A stretch of DNA of 35,316 nucleotides from Oscillospiraceae bacterium (GCA_021771635.1 JAETOQ010000018.1:1-35316); one strand, 5' to 3'; positions 8,015 through 16,565 are shown, counted from the stretch's first letter. Program-made: numbers and translations. Notes: a model not told the origin generated them from the sequence alone.

Positions 8015-8800
8015 TCAGTCCGCCATAATGGCCCGGACAGCCTCGGCGGTGGTGGTTTTGGGGAACAGCTCGTAGCCGATCAGGCCCTGGTAGCCCACCT
8101 CCTTCAGGCAGGCGTACACGCTGCGGTAATTGATCTCACCGGTGCCCGGCTCGTGGCGGCCCGGCGCGTCCGCCACGTGGACGTGGCCGATCTGGGCGCC
8201 ATAGGCCCGGATGTTGTCGCAGAGGCTGCCCTCGTTGAGCTGCATGTGATAGACGTCATAGAGGATCTTCAGCATGGGGGAGCCGACCAGGGCTGTCAGC
8301 TCCGCCGCCATCCGGGTGGTGGCAAGGAAATTTCCCTGGTGGTCTGTGGTGGTGTTCAGGGCCTCCAGGTTTATGCGGATGCCGGTCTCCTCAGCGATCC
8401 CGGCGCAGTCATGGAGGGTGTCGAACATGGCGCAGAGCTTTACTGTGTGGGACAGATCGTCACAGCGGTCCACCACCACGCCGCCCTCTCCCAGTGCGTT
8501 GGAGTGGATGGTGACGGACCGGGCGCCGATCCGCTGGGCCGCGTCGGCGCTCCGCCGCAGGAACGCCAGATAGCCGCCTCTCTGGGCCGGATCGATGAGG
8601 GAGAAGTCTGCGTCCCCGTTGAAGCCGGAGATGGCGATGCCGGCGCGTTCGGCGGCGGCCTTGACGCCGTCCAGGTCCTTGTCCGTCCAGCTCCAGAATT
8701 CCACGGCGCCGAAGCCGTCGGCCTTCGCCGCCTGAAAGCGGTCCAGGAAGGGAAGCTCCGTATAGAGCGTCTCGATGCAGGCGCATTTGATGAAGTCCAT
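8015..8800 (-). CDS. Hydroxypyruvate isomerase-like TIM-barrel protein
   Basis: This is a 261-aa xylose-isomerase-like TIM-barrel protein of the Hyi / sugar isomerase-epimerase group, probably cytoplasmic. Recognisable elements are GFGAVEFWSW near the N-terminus, INLEALNT (metal-ligand Glu region), ILYDVYHMQLNEG and IGHVHVADAPGRHEPGTGEINY, a hallmark of hydroxypyruvate isomerase relatives, then a late GYELFPK with a second metal Glu. The substrate could be hydroxypyruvate or another small ketose; sequence alone does not decide. The ATG is preceded by AAGGAGGA, which belongs to the end of repeat A. It is a single-gene unit ending at a shared terminator. Confidence 0.75.
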   Translation of the reverse strand: MDFIKCACIETLYTELPFLDRFQAAKADGFGAVEFWSWTDKDLDGVKAAAERAGIAISGFNGDADFSLIDPAQRGGYLAFLRRSADAAQRIGARSVTIHSNALGEGGVVVDRCDDLSHTVKLCAMFDTLHDCAGIAEETGIRINLEALNTTTDHQGNFLATTRMAAELTALVGSPMLKILYDVYHMQLNEGSLCDNIRAYGAQIGHVHVADAPGRHEPGTGEINYRSVYACLKEVGYQGLIGYELFPKTTTAEAVRAIMAD

Positions 8801-8808
8801 GGAAAAGA

Positions 8809-8987
8809 TCCTCCTTATACGAATTCTTCATAAAACGATGCAATCATTTTATGGGGCCGCAGAATGCGGCCCGGCGGCGCAGCCGCCAAGAATGTTGTCA
8901 ATACTTTTCTTGGCGCGCCGCAGGTGCGGCGGCGTTTCACGCCGCCAAAAAAAGATTTTCAAATCTTTTTATCAAGAAATAGTATTA
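8809..8987 (-). repeat. 179-bp multi-hairpin repeat, copy A
   Basis: On the - strand this copy runs from TAATAC at 8987 to the AAGGAGGA ribosome site of the isomerase gene at 8809. It matches copy B (23841-24019) over the same 179 bp with 7 differences. It folds into about seven successive palindromes, including a 7-bp CCAAGAA/TTCTTGG arm, GGGCCGCA/TGCGGCCC and an 11-bp arm pair near the gene. One difference from B falls in the last stem and turns a C-G pair into a U-G pair in the gene-sense RNA, so pairing is kept in that orientation. The stretch from here to 9103 holds no other feature. Confidence 0.85.
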
Positions 8988-9103
8988 GTGTCAACTGGCT
9001 CCAGTCTATCCAATCTTTTCAAGCTTTGCAATATAAAATCACGAAGCCCGCAGGAAACGACAACAAATTGAAATATCTGACGGAAATATGCCGTTTTGTA
9101 TGG

Positions 9104-9132
9104 GAATATCCACCAAATTCCGGCACATACTA
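9104..9132 (+). promoter_or_regulatory. Sigma-G-type promoter of spoVAF
   Basis: GAATA (9104-9108) and CATACTA (9126-9132) are separated by 17 bp. This exactly fits the Bacillus sigma-G pattern GHATR - 17/18 - CATHMTA used for late forespore genes, including the spoVA operon. The predicted transcript would start about 7 bases later, leaving a short leader with GGAGG before the ATG at 9155. The consensus is established in Bacillus; its use here is inference. Confidence 0.7.
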
Positions 9133-9154
9133 GGTCCATTGACGGAGGTGGAGC

Positions 9155-10573
9155 ATGGAGAGACTTGCAAATAACTACCAGGACAACGTGCGCCTGTTCG
9201 ACGAGGTGCTGGGGGTGGACCGCAGCTGTGATATCGTCAGCCGGGATTATGTCATCGGCGGGAAGCGGGCCAGGCTGTGGGTCATCGACGGATACGGCAA
9301 GGACGAGACACTGGAGCGGATGGGAGCTTTCTGGCTGTCTTTGGGAGCGGCGGACATGGAGCACCTGACGGAGATGCAGGCCTTTGCCGACCGTTTCATC
9401 ACCTTTTCGGAGACCAACGTCAGCTTTGATATAGATGATATCGTGACCTCGGTGCTGCTGGGCAAGAGCCTGCTGCTGATGGAGGGCCTCTCCGGCGGTG
9501 CGCTGATGGACTGCAAGGACTACCCCAGCCGCGGCGTGGGGGAGCCGCTGGACGGCAAGGTCCTCCGAGGCTCCCACGACGGCTTTATCGAGGCGGTGGT
9601 GCCCAACATGGCCCTGCTGCGCCGCCGCATCCGGGACCCCCATCTGACCATGGAGGGCCACAAGGTGGGCACCCGCTCCCGCACCGACGCGGTGCTGTGT
9701 TATCTAGACGACAGGGTGGACCAGACGCTGCTGGCGCAGATCCGCAGCAAGCTGGACAGCATCGACGTCAAGTCCCTCTCCATGTCCCAGGAGAGTGTGG
9801 CGGAGACCATCCGGCCCAAGCAGTGGTACAACCCCTTTCCCAAGGTGCGCTACACCGAGCGGCCCGACAGCGCCGCTGCCAGCATCATGGAGGGCAATAT
9901 CGTCCTGATGGTGGACAACTCCCCCTCAGTGATGATCCTGCCCACCACTTTCTTCGACTTTACCCAGGAGGCCAACGAGTTTTACTTCCCACCCCTCATC
10001 GGCACCTATCTGCGGCTGCTGCGGATCATCGTCTTTCTCATCTCCCTGTTCATTACCCCGGCCTGGTATCTGATGGTCAGCGAACCGGGGCGGCTGCCGG
10101 AGTGGCTGGAATTCCTGTCATCGCCGGAGCCGGCATCCCTGGGTCTGCTGTCCCAGCTGCTGGTGGTGGAGTTTTTGATCGATGTACTGAAGCTGGCGTC
10201 CCTGAACACGCCGGACTCCCTGTCCAACTCCTTCTCCATGCTGGGCGCCCTGATCCTGGGTGATTTCGCCGTCCAGGCGGGCTGGCTGGGGCCGGAGGTG
10301 CTGGTGTATATGGCCTTCGTGTCCGTGGCGGGCTTTGCCCAGCCCAGCTATGAGATGGGCTACGCGTTCAAGCTGCTGCGGGTGGCGCTGCTGCTGGTGA
10401 CGGCGGTGTTCGACGTGTGGGGGTTCGTACTGGGGGTGCTGGGCATCCTGGTTCTGCTGGCCACCACCAAGCCCATGGTGGGCAAGGGGTATCTCTATCC
10501 CCTGATTCCTTTCAACGGCAAGGCTCTGAAGAGGCTCATCTTTCGGGAGCCTATCAGCCGGGATAATACGTGA
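9155..10573 (+). CDS. spoVAF: Spore germination protein SpoVAF (GerA family)
   Basis: This is a 472-aa GerA-family membrane protein of the spore inner membrane, associated with germination and dipicolinate-channel function. It has a soluble N-terminal half (about 1-255) with MVDNSPSVMILPTTFFDF, then about five membrane segments. The C-terminal half has SpoVAF-type features: IGTYLRLLRI, LNTPDSLSNSFSMLGALILG, GPEVLVYMAF, a PSYEMGYAFK loop and a YLYPLIPFNGKAL end. These resemble SpoVAF rather than GerAA. It stands alone, away from any spoVA operon, behind a sigma-G-like promoter. The ATG follows GGAGGTGG. GerA-type receptor A subunit is the alternative. Confidence 0.82.
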   Translation: MERLANNYQDNVRLFDEVLGVDRSCDIVSRDYVIGGKRARLWVIDGYGKDETLERMGAFWLSLGAADMEHLTEMQAFADRFITFSETNVSFDIDDIVTSVLLGKSLLLMEGLSGGALMDCKDYPSRGVGEPLDGKVLRGSHDGFIEAVVPNMALLRRRIRDPHLTMEGHKVGTRSRTDAVLCYLDDRVDQTLLAQIRSKLDSIDVKSLSMSQESVAETIRPKQWYNPFPKVRYTERPDSAAASIMEGNIVLMVDNSPSVMILPTTFFDFTQEANEFYFPPLIGTYLRLLRIIVFLISLFITPAWYLMVSEPGRLPEWLEFLSSPEPASLGLLSQLLVVEFLIDVLKLASLNTPDSLSNSFSMLGALILGDFAVQAGWLGPEVLVYMAFVSVAGFAQPSYEMGYAFKLLRVALLLVTAVFDVWGFVLGVLGILVLLATTKPMVGKGYLYPLIPFNGKALKRLIFREPISRDNT

Positions 10574-10729
10574 AACAAATTTCGCAGGAAAAGCTGGAAA
10601 CGAACGGTTTGATCAAATCTCTGTAAATTTGCGATACGGCAACATTATATATGAAATAGTGGATTGTCAAACTCAGTGCAACAGGAAATAAATTCGAAGT
10701 TCCAGAGTTCCTGAGCAGAATGGAAAGCT

Positions 10730-10779
10730 AAAACCTTACGAGGCCTGGCGTTGATCAACGCCAGGCCTCGTAAGGTTTT
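10730..10779. terminator. Perfect 50-bp palindromic bidirectional terminator
   Basis: Two exact 25-base arms (10730-10754 and 10755-10779) meet without a spacer. The outer ends are AAAA on the left and TTTT on the right, so either strand gives a GC-rich stem followed by U residues. It ends transcripts of spoVAF (+) and the membrane protein (-). The right arm also encodes the last eight codons and stop of the - strand gene. The 10574-10729 stretch before it holds no gene I recognise. Confidence 0.85.
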
Positions 10780-11489
10780 GACTTGGGGGGCGCACCGGCA
10801 TCCCAGAAGTATTTGACGATCAGCCAGCCGATGCCCAAAAGAAGGGCGCAGAACACGTAGACCAGGTTGATTTCCGCGGAGCCGATGCCGGGGGAGGGGA
10901 TGGAGTCGTCGGAAGCTAGATAGTCCCAGGAATCCAGTTCGCTTCCATCGGCGTCGTAAAGATGGATATCCGGGAAATAGTCCCGGTCCGTCTCATGGAC
11001 ATGGAAAAAGGTGGGGGTGTTGATCGCTCCCTCGGCCATGAGGGTGGCGTCGTTGTTCAGATTGGCCTGGACTTTATAGCTGGCGATATTCTCAGGACAG
11101 TCCACGCCATAGACCACCCGAAGATCTTGGTCAGGGATCGTGGTGCTCTGGATCATCACTGGAGTCGCTTTATAGAAGGCACTGAGGGGCTGCCAGCCGC
11201 CCAGGACGCCCCGGCGGAAGCGGACGAAGCCCAGGAGCCCAGGAATATCGCGGTCCGTAAACACCAGAATGCGGCTGTTTTGGAACGTCTCGTCAAATTG
11301 GAGCACGGGATGGAGCACCGCCCGGTGGGGGCTGGGGTCCTCCGGATCGCTGGAGGCGTAGGAGACGATGGCGTTGACCTTCTGTTCCTCCGTGCGGAGC
11401 GTCCAGAAGTCGCCCTTGTATAACAGCCAGGCACCCAGAAGCGTCAGCACCGCCAAGAGGACGGCAAGCGCCCGGTAGAGCTTGTTCAT
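10755..11489 (-). CDS. Hypothetical membrane protein with two terminal helices
   Basis: This is a 244-aa protein of unknown function. A membrane helix (about 6-24) follows a short basic start, then a roughly 170-residue presumably extracytoplasmic domain. A second helix (about 209-228) and a short basic tail complete it. The outside domain contains QNSRILVFTDRDIPGLLGFVRF- and TFFHVHETD-like stretches but no catalytic motif I recognise. The ATG follows AAGGGGG. The last eight codons (SKPYEAWR) lie in the right arm of a perfect palindromic terminator. Convergent with spoVAF and co-directional with the hydrolase gene upstream of it, it might be spore- or envelope-related; that is only a guess. 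Confidence 0.7.
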   Translation of the reverse strand: MNKLYRALAVLLAVLTLLGAWLLYKGDFWTLRTEEQKVNAIVSYASSDPEDPSPHRAVLHPVLQFDETFQNSRILVFTDRDIPGLLGFVRFRRGVLGGWQPLSAFYKATPVMIQSTTIPDQDLRVVYGVDCPENIASYKVQANLNNDATLMAEGAINTPTFFHVHETDRDYFPDIHLYDADGSELDSWDYLASDDSIPSPGIGSAEINLVYVFCALLLGIGWLIVKYFWDAGAPPKSKPYEAWR

Positions 11490-11555
11490 GAGTTGATCCC
11501 CCTTTCCGTATTTACTATACCATACAACGGAGCGGGGGAAAACCCACGAAAAATT

Positions 11556-12836
11556 TCAGAGGCCGTCGATATCGTACAGGGCGTCCAGCACCAGCCAGGT
11601 CTGGGAGAAGGGACGCATCAGATTCCAGAACCCGGCGCCCTGGAAACCGTATTCGGCTACCAGGGACAGCTTGGCGGACATGCTGCGGGCGTCCTCGAAC
11701 CAGACCTCGTGGACCGTGCCGGAGGCGTCGGTGTAGTGGAAGAAGGGGGACTGGGCCGTCTCGTCGTACTGGATGGCGATATCGTGTTCCACAGCCAGCT
11801 CAATGGCCCGCTGATTGGAGATGGACTGGGCGCGGGTGACGCCCTGAACAAAGGGCAGAGGCCAGTCGTAGCCGTAATTGGGAACGCCGAGAAAAATTTT
11901 CGATGGAGGGATCTCTGTGACCGCATAGTCCAGCACCGCCCGGACATTGGGCAGGGGCGCGACAGCCATGGGCGGCCCTGCGGTATAGCCCCACTCATAT
12001 GTCATGAGAAGGACCGCGTCCACGGCGGCGCTGACAGCGGCGTAATCATGGCCCTCGTACAGAAGACCCCGCTGGGCTGCGGAGGTCTTGGGAGCCAGGG
12101 CGGCCCAGATGAACAGGCCCTGGGCATGGAGCAGGCGTTGAAGACGGCCTAAAAACGCGGCGTACGCCTGGGCCAGCTGTCCGGGGAGGTATTCAAAGTC
12201 CACGTCCAGACCGGCATAGCCCTTGGCGCGGACGGTCTGCAGGACCTCCGCGACCAGTTGGTCCTGCACGCTGAAATCCGTCAGGACCAGCTCGGCCCGC
12301 TGGGTGTCGAACTGACCGGATTCCGTCAGCGTGGACAGGTGCATCACCGGGCGGGTGCCCCGGCGCCGAGCGGAGGCCAGGAGGGCGTCGTCCTCCAGGG
12401 GGAGCAGGCCGCCGGAGGCAGTGATGCCGTAGGTAAAGGGGGCCATATAGGTCAGGTAGGGGAGCTGAGACGCCAGCAGGGCATCGTCGATGTAGGGATA
12501 GGCGTAGCCGTTGAAGGAGGCGGCTCCCAGCTTTTCCTCAAAGTAGGAGATCACCAGCGTCTGGCCGGGCACCAGACGCTCCATTCCGCCCAGGGACCAG
12601 TTGTTCCGCCAGAGCTGGCGGACCGTGACACCGTAGGCCGCGGCGATGGAAGACAGTGTTTCGCCGGGACGGACGGCGTGGATCTGGCGGGGAAAGCGGA
12701 CCACCAGAGTTTGTCCCACAGCCAGAGCGCCGCTGGCGGGGACGGAATTGTCGGCGGCGAGACGGGCGGGGTCCACGCCATAATACGCCGCGATGGAGCC
12801 GGTGGATTCGCCGGACTGGACCACATGGATCGTCAT
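11556..12836 (-). CDS. LysM and GH18 spore peptidoglycan hydrolase, SleL/YaaH-like
   Basis: This is a 426-aa protein with two N-terminal LysM peptidoglycan-binding modules (about 2-47 and 51-97) and a GH18-type barrel. The layout matches SleL/YaaH spore-cortex N-acetylglucosaminidases. The acid motif is LDVDFE with the likely catalytic E215. MTYEWGY, KIFLGVPNYGYDW and GFWNLMRPF are further family features. There is no signal peptide, as in other spore-coat-delivered SleL proteins. The start at 12836 is chosen because GAGGTG lies 9 nt before it; the ATG at 12845 overlaps that ribosome site. A weak sigma-E-like -10 (CATACATA, 12867-12860) precedes it. Confidence 0.88.
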   Translation of the reverse strand: MTIHVVQSGESTGSIAAYYGVDPARLAADNSVPASGALAVGQTLVVRFPRQIHAVRPGETLSSIAAAYGVTVRQLWRNNWSLGGMERLVPGQTLVISYFEEKLGAASFNGYAYPYIDDALLASQLPYLTYMAPFTYGITASGGLLPLEDDALLASARRRGTRPVMHLSTLTESGQFDTQRAELVLTDFSVQDQLVAEVLQTVRAKGYAGLDVDFEYLPGQLAQAYAAFLGRLQRLLHAQGLFIWAALAPKTSAAQRGLLYEGHDYAAVSAAVDAVLLMTYEWGYTAGPPMAVAPLPNVRAVLDYAVTEIPPSKIFLGVPNYGYDWPLPFVQGVTRAQSISNQRAIELAVEHDIAIQYDETAQSPFFHYTDASGTVHEVWFEDARSMSAKLSLVAEYGFQGAGFWNLMRPFSQTWLVLDALYDIDGL

Positions 12837-12986
12837 ATTGGACATCACCTCACAGAAAATATGTATGTGGGAGATGGGGGAATTAGAAGAACACAGAGGC
12901 GTTTGACAAACAGAAAATCCCCTTGCCTTTTGGAATCCCGTGGGATACCATAGAGCCAGATAGAATGGACGGATAGGGAGGAAGCC

Positions 12987-13877
12987 ATGAACATCCGAAA
13001 GTATGAGGCATATGTGCGGGCCGTGGAGCTGGGGAGCCTTTCCAAGGCGGCGGAGGAACTGGGATACACGCAGTCCGGCATCAGCCATATGATGCAGTCG
13101 CTGGAGGAAGAGGTGGGATTTCCGCTGATGGTGCGCACCCCGTCGGGCATTCTGCCCAATCATGAGGGCGAGCTGCTGCTGCCCATCATTCGCCAGCTGC
13201 TGAACACCAGTGAGTCCCTGGAACAGCACATCGCCAAGATCAAAGGCGCCGATACGGGACGCATCCGCATCGCGGCCTATCCCAGCGTGGCCACGTACTG
13301 GCTGCCGGGGATCATCCGGAACTTTCAGAAGGACTATCCCCGGGTGGAAATCCAGATCACCGAGATGGGGTCCGGCGCCATTGAGGAGATCATGGAGAAC
13401 CGGCAGGCGGAGCTGTGCATCTATGCGGGGGGCGAGAAAAAGGGCTTTGAATGGATCCCGCTGTGCCGGGACCGGATGCTGGCACTGGTGCCGCCCAACC
13501 ACCCCCTGGCGGCGGAGGAGGCCATTCCGCTGGAGGCATTTTTGAAGGAGGAATTCATCATGCCCATGCCGGATTACGACGGCGAGGTGCGGTTCATTCT
13601 GGACAAGCTGCCCCGCTGGCCTCATATTTCCTTCTCCGCTTGCAGCGATTACGCGATCATCAACATGGTGACGGAGGGACTGGGGGTGTCTATCCTGTCG
13701 GAACTGCTGCTGCAGAATTACAGGCATCAGGCTGTGGTACGGCCCATGGACCCGCCCCAGGAGCGCATATTGGGCATGGGCGTGCCCCAGATAAAGACCG
13801 CCTCGCCGGTGACTCGGAATTTTATGCGGTATGTACAGGAATATGTCCGGGACCTGAAGGAGGCCGCAAGGGGCTGA
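12987..13877 (+). CDS. LysR-family transcriptional regulator
   Basis: This is a 296-aa LysR-type regulator with an N-terminal winged HTH (about 1-60: AVELGSLSKAAEELGYTQSGISHMM split over two helices). A linker helix and a two-lobed effector-binding domain follow, with GRIRIAAYPSVA opening the first lobe. The ATG follows GGGAGG. It is divergent from the SleL-like gene over 150 bp. A possible promoter is TTGCCT (12923) - 17 - TACCAT (12946). The inducer and targets are unknown; the divergent hydrolase gene or its own promoter are natural candidates, but no clear T-N11-A operator stood out. Confidence 0.88.
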   Translation: MNIRKYEAYVRAVELGSLSKAAEELGYTQSGISHMMQSLEEEVGFPLMVRTPSGILPNHEGELLLPIIRQLLNTSESLEQHIAKIKGADTGRIRIAAYPSVATYWLPGIIRNFQKDYPRVEIQITEMGSGAIEEIMENRQAELCIYAGGEKKGFEWIPLCRDRMLALVPPNHPLAAEEAIPLEAFLKEEFIMPMPDYDGEVRFILDKLPRWPHISFSACSDYAIINMVTEGLGVSILSELLLQNYRHQAVVRPMDPPQERILGMGVPQIKTASPVTRNFMRYVQEYVRDLKEAARG

Positions 13878-13982
13878 GACGGGGAAAACGCGGGGACGTT
13901 CTGAATCGGTGATGGAAAGAATAAAGTGATATGGGCCTTCAGGACGCCGGAAAAAGAAAACAGAAGAAATCGGATGAAAATC

Positions 13983-14015
13983 GAGCAGGAGGCTGAGAGA
14001 ATCAGCTTCCTGCTC
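13983..14015 (+). terminator. Hairpin upstream of the ZIP transporter gene
   Basis: A 14-base arm pair (13983-13996 and 14002-14015), with a minor internal mismatch and a GAGAA loop, precedes GTGATGTTTC. It may terminate the LysR transcript or act as a leader structure for the transporter gene, whose ribosome site starts 11 bases later. The absence of a clean T-run lowers confidence in termination. Confidence 0.45.
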
Positions 14016-14038
14016 GTGATGTTTCAGGAGGGAGCTTG

Positions 14039-14773
14039 ATGGGAAATCTGGAGATGGTACTGCTGGTCACCGCGGCAGCGGGCATCGGCGGAACGGGAGC
14101 GGGAGGGGGACTGGCCTGCCTGCTCCGCAGGGACTCCAACCAGGCGGTGAGCCTGCTGCTGAGCTTCGCGGCGGGGGTGATGGTGTCCGTGGTGTGCTTC
14201 GACCTGCTGGCGGAGGCGGTTGAGGCGGGAGGGATCGCGGCTGTGGCGCTCTGGGTGCTGGCGGGATATGGCATCACGGCGCTGCTGAATGCTCTGCTGG
14301 AGCGGGAGCGGGGCGGAGCTTACAGCGGACTGTTTCTGGCGGGGCTGGTGATGGCGGCGGCGATCGCGCTGCACAATGTGCCGGAGGGAATGGTGATCGG
14401 GGCATCTTTTGCCGGCGGCACCAGCGCCGGAACAAACGGGTGGGTGCTGGCGGCGGTGATCGGACTGCATAACATTCCGGAGGGAATGGCAGTGACGGGA
14501 CCTCTGGCGGCAGGCGGAATGGGCAGGCTGCGGGCGACAGCCGTGGCGGCAGTCACCGGAGCGCCCACCGTATTGGGAGCGCTGCTCGGGTATTGCCTGG
14601 GGACGCTGGGAGGCGCGGCACTGGCGGGAGCGCTGGGCTTTGCCTCGGGGGCCATGCTGTATGTGGTGTTCGGAGAATTGCTGCCGGAGGCGGTGCTGCT
14701 GTGGAAGAGCAGGGTGCCGGCCTTGGCGGCGGTGATGGGGATCATTGTCGGGATGGTCATCACCCGCTGGTGA
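14039..14773 (+). CDS. ZIP-family metal cation transporter
   Basis: This is a 244-aa polytopic membrane protein of the ZIP family that imports zinc or another divalent metal. Two hallmark metal-site helices are present: ALHNVPEGMVIG and GLHNIPEGMAVTG. A later FGELLPEAV is typical of ZupT-like bacterial members. The ATG at 14039 is 6 nt from AGGAGGG; the TTG at 14036 is too close to it. It stands downstream of the LysR gene and is convergent with cstA. Exact metal specificity cannot be read from the sequence. Confidence 0.88.
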   Translation: MGNLEMVLLVTAAAGIGGTGAGGGLACLLRRDSNQAVSLLLSFAAGVMVSVVCFDLLAEAVEAGGIAAVALWVLAGYGITALLNALLERERGGAYSGLFLAGLVMAAAIALHNVPEGMVIGASFAGGTSAGTNGWVLAAVIGLHNIPEGMAVTGPLAAGGMGRLRATAVAAVTGAPTVLGALLGYCLGTLGGAALAGALGFASGAMLYVVFGELLPEAVLLWKSRVPALAAVMGIIVGMVITRW

Positions 14774-14782
14774 GAGAGAAAA

Positions 14783-14808
14783 CCCCGCCGCGGAATTCCG
14801 CGGCGGGG
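14783..14808. terminator. Bidirectional terminator between ZIP gene and cstA
   Basis: A perfect 26-bp palindrome of CCCCGCCGCGGAA and its complement is preceded by AAAA and followed by CTTTG. It lies between convergent genes ending at 14773 (+) and 14853 (-). Confidence 0.8.
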
Positions 14809-14852
14809 CTTTGAAAAGAGGGAGATACGAGGGGACCTCGTGATCTGCGGCG

Positions 14853-16361
14853 TTATTTTGCCAGACGGTTGGCGGAACGTCTCTTGCCGTACCAGAGAAT
14901 GACCAGTACATAGGCGGCGGCCGCCGCGGCGCCGATGATATAGGCGATGGTCCAGGGGATGTTGAAGCCGATCTTGGCGTTGGCGATGTAGGTGGCACAG
15001 ATGAAGCAGTAGAAGGCGCCGGGAGTCAGGGGGATCCAGGCGTATTTGCCCTTGCCGTGCTCGAACATCCAGATGGTGATGGCCAGGAAAGCGAACAGGG
15101 ACAGAGTCTGGTTGGACCAGGCGAAGTAGCGCCACAGGATGTTGAAGCCGTCGGAGTTGAACTTGGCGAATACCAGGATGCCGGCCACCAGGGCGAAGAT
15201 GACGGCGGACAGGCCCAGACGCTTGCCGTTGGTGCTCTGGTCGATGTGCAGGGACTCGGCCACGGTCAGGCGCAGGCCGCGAAGGGCGGTGTCGCCGGAG
15301 GTGATGGGCAGGACCACCACGCCGGCCAGGGCGATGATGCCGCCCACAGGGCCGAGAATGTCCTTGCAGATCATGATGACGGTGCTGGTGGCGCCGGCGT
15401 TGGCAGCCTGGAGACCGGCGTTGAAGACGCCCATGGCGCCGCCGGCCCAGACCATGGCGATGAAGCCCTCCAGGATCATCATGTTGTAGAAGGTCATGCG
15501 GCCTTCCTTTTCGCTCTTGATGGTGCGGGAGATGATGGCGGTCTGGGTGGAGTGGAAGCCGGACAGGATGCCGCAGGCCACGGTGACGAAGAACACGGGG
15601 AGGAAGTGGCCGTTGGCGAAATACTCACCGTAGCTGAAGGGAACCTGGGCACCGTCCACGGTCTGGAAGGCGCTGAAGGCAACGCCCTGCCAGTCGTCCC
15701 AGAGGTTCAGCAGGGGATAGCCCTTGACAAAGATGCCGATGAACACACCCACGGCGGAGAACAGCAGGATCGCGCCGAAGATGGGGTAGATCTTGCCGAT
15801 GATGGCGTCGATGGGGAATACGGTGGCGATCAGATAGTAGGCGAAGATCGCGCCATAGATCACCCAGGTGGAGACGGAGGTGGCGGCGCCGTCAAAGCCG
15901 AGAATGCCGGTGGCGGCGATGTCGCCGGGGGTGTAGATAAACACAGCGCCCACCAGCAGAAGCAGCAGGCAGACAAAGACGTTGTAGACGCGGTAGATGC
16001 CCTTGTTGCTGTACCTGCGGATCATGTTGGACATCTGGGAGCCGCCGTCCCGGAGGCAGATCATGCCTGAGAAATAGTCGTGCATGGCGCCGCCGATGAT
16101 ATTGCCGATGGGGATGGTGATGAAGGCGATAGGCCCGAACAGAATGCCCTGGATGGGGCCGAAGATGGGGCCGGTGCCGGCGATGTTCAGCAGGTTGATC
16201 AGCATGTTTTTCCACTTGGGCATGGGGATGTAGTCCACGCCGTCCTGCTTGGAGTAGGCGGGAGTTTCCCGGTCGTCGGGGCCGAAGACCTTTTCGCAGA
16301 ACTTGCCGTAAACGGCGGCGCCCACGAAGAGGATCACGAGGCCGATGATGAAGGTTGCCAT
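14853..16361 (-). CDS. cstA: CstA-family carbon starvation / peptide-pyruvate transporter
   Basis: This is a 502-aa polytopic membrane protein of the CstA family, known for pyruvate or peptide uptake during carbon limitation. Typical segments are HFxx-type INLLNIAGTGPIFGPIQG, MHDYFSGMICLRDGG, CGILSGFHSTQTAIISRT and ITSGDTALRGLRL. It is shorter than the E. coli CstA (about 700 aa) but in the usual clostridial range. The ATG at 16361 is 9 nt from AAAGGAG; the GTG at 16367 is too close. Upstream on the same strand lies the KdpE/KdpD-like pair, separated by a terminator, so co-transcription is unlikely. Confidence 0.9.
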   Translation of the reverse strand: MATFIIGLVILFVGAAVYGKFCEKVFGPDDRETPAYSKQDGVDYIPMPKWKNMLINLLNIAGTGPIFGPIQGILFGPIAFITIPIGNIIGGAMHDYFSGMICLRDGGSQMSNMIRRYSNKGIYRVYNVFVCLLLLLVGAVFIYTPGDIAATGILGFDGAATSVSTWVIYGAIFAYYLIATVFPIDAIIGKIYPIFGAILLFSAVGVFIGIFVKGYPLLNLWDDWQGVAFSAFQTVDGAQVPFSYGEYFANGHFLPVFFVTVACGILSGFHSTQTAIISRTIKSEKEGRMTFYNMMILEGFIAMVWAGGAMGVFNAGLQAANAGATSTVIMICKDILGPVGGIIALAGVVVLPITSGDTALRGLRLTVAESLHIDQSTNGKRLGLSAVIFALVAGILVFAKFNSDGFNILWRYFAWSNQTLSLFAFLAITIWMFEHGKGKYAWIPLTPGAFYCFICATYIANAKIGFNIPWTIAYIIGAAAAAAYVLVILWYGKRRSANRLAK

Positions 16362-16382
16362 ATACACACTCTCCTTTTCTCT

Positions 16383-16437
16383 TGCGGTCCGGTAAATTTG
16401 AGGAAACCCTAAGACCGCAGTCTACGATATTTACGAT
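16383..16437 (-). promoter_or_regulatory. Repeats in the cstA upstream region
   Basis: Two exact direct repeats TACGAT (16423-16428 and 16432-16437) lie 9 bp apart. Closer to the gene is an inverted pair TGCGGTC (16383-16389) and GACCGCA (16413-16419). These could be an operator and a leader stem controlling cstA. No regulator for them is identified; the adjacent KdpE-like protein is one candidate. The remaining 16438-16534 is AT-rich and probably holds the promoter. Confidence 0.35.
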
Positions 16438-16534
16438 AGCAGATTTTTAGAAGAACGGCTGTTAAAAGATCCGTAAAACCTATTTAGGCTGCATTAAAAA
16501 GAATACAATTTCGCAAAGAAACCGTTAAAGCGGC

Positions 16535-16565
16535 GAAAGGACCAGACGAACAGTCTGGTCCTTTC
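16535..16565 (-). terminator. Terminator after the kdpE-like gene
   Basis: A 13-bp perfect stem (16535-16547 with 16553-16565) and a 5-nt loop sit 14 bases past the stop of the kdpE-like gene. The downstream T content on the - strand is moderate (TTTCGCCGCTTT), so strength is uncertain. Confidence 0.65.

Noticed and set aside
8840-8970. A short peptide (MQSFYGAAECGPAAQ...) readable in both copies of the 179-bp repeat
   Set aside because: It lies on the strand opposite to the associated gene, has no ribosome site, and the sequence is fully explained by palindromes.
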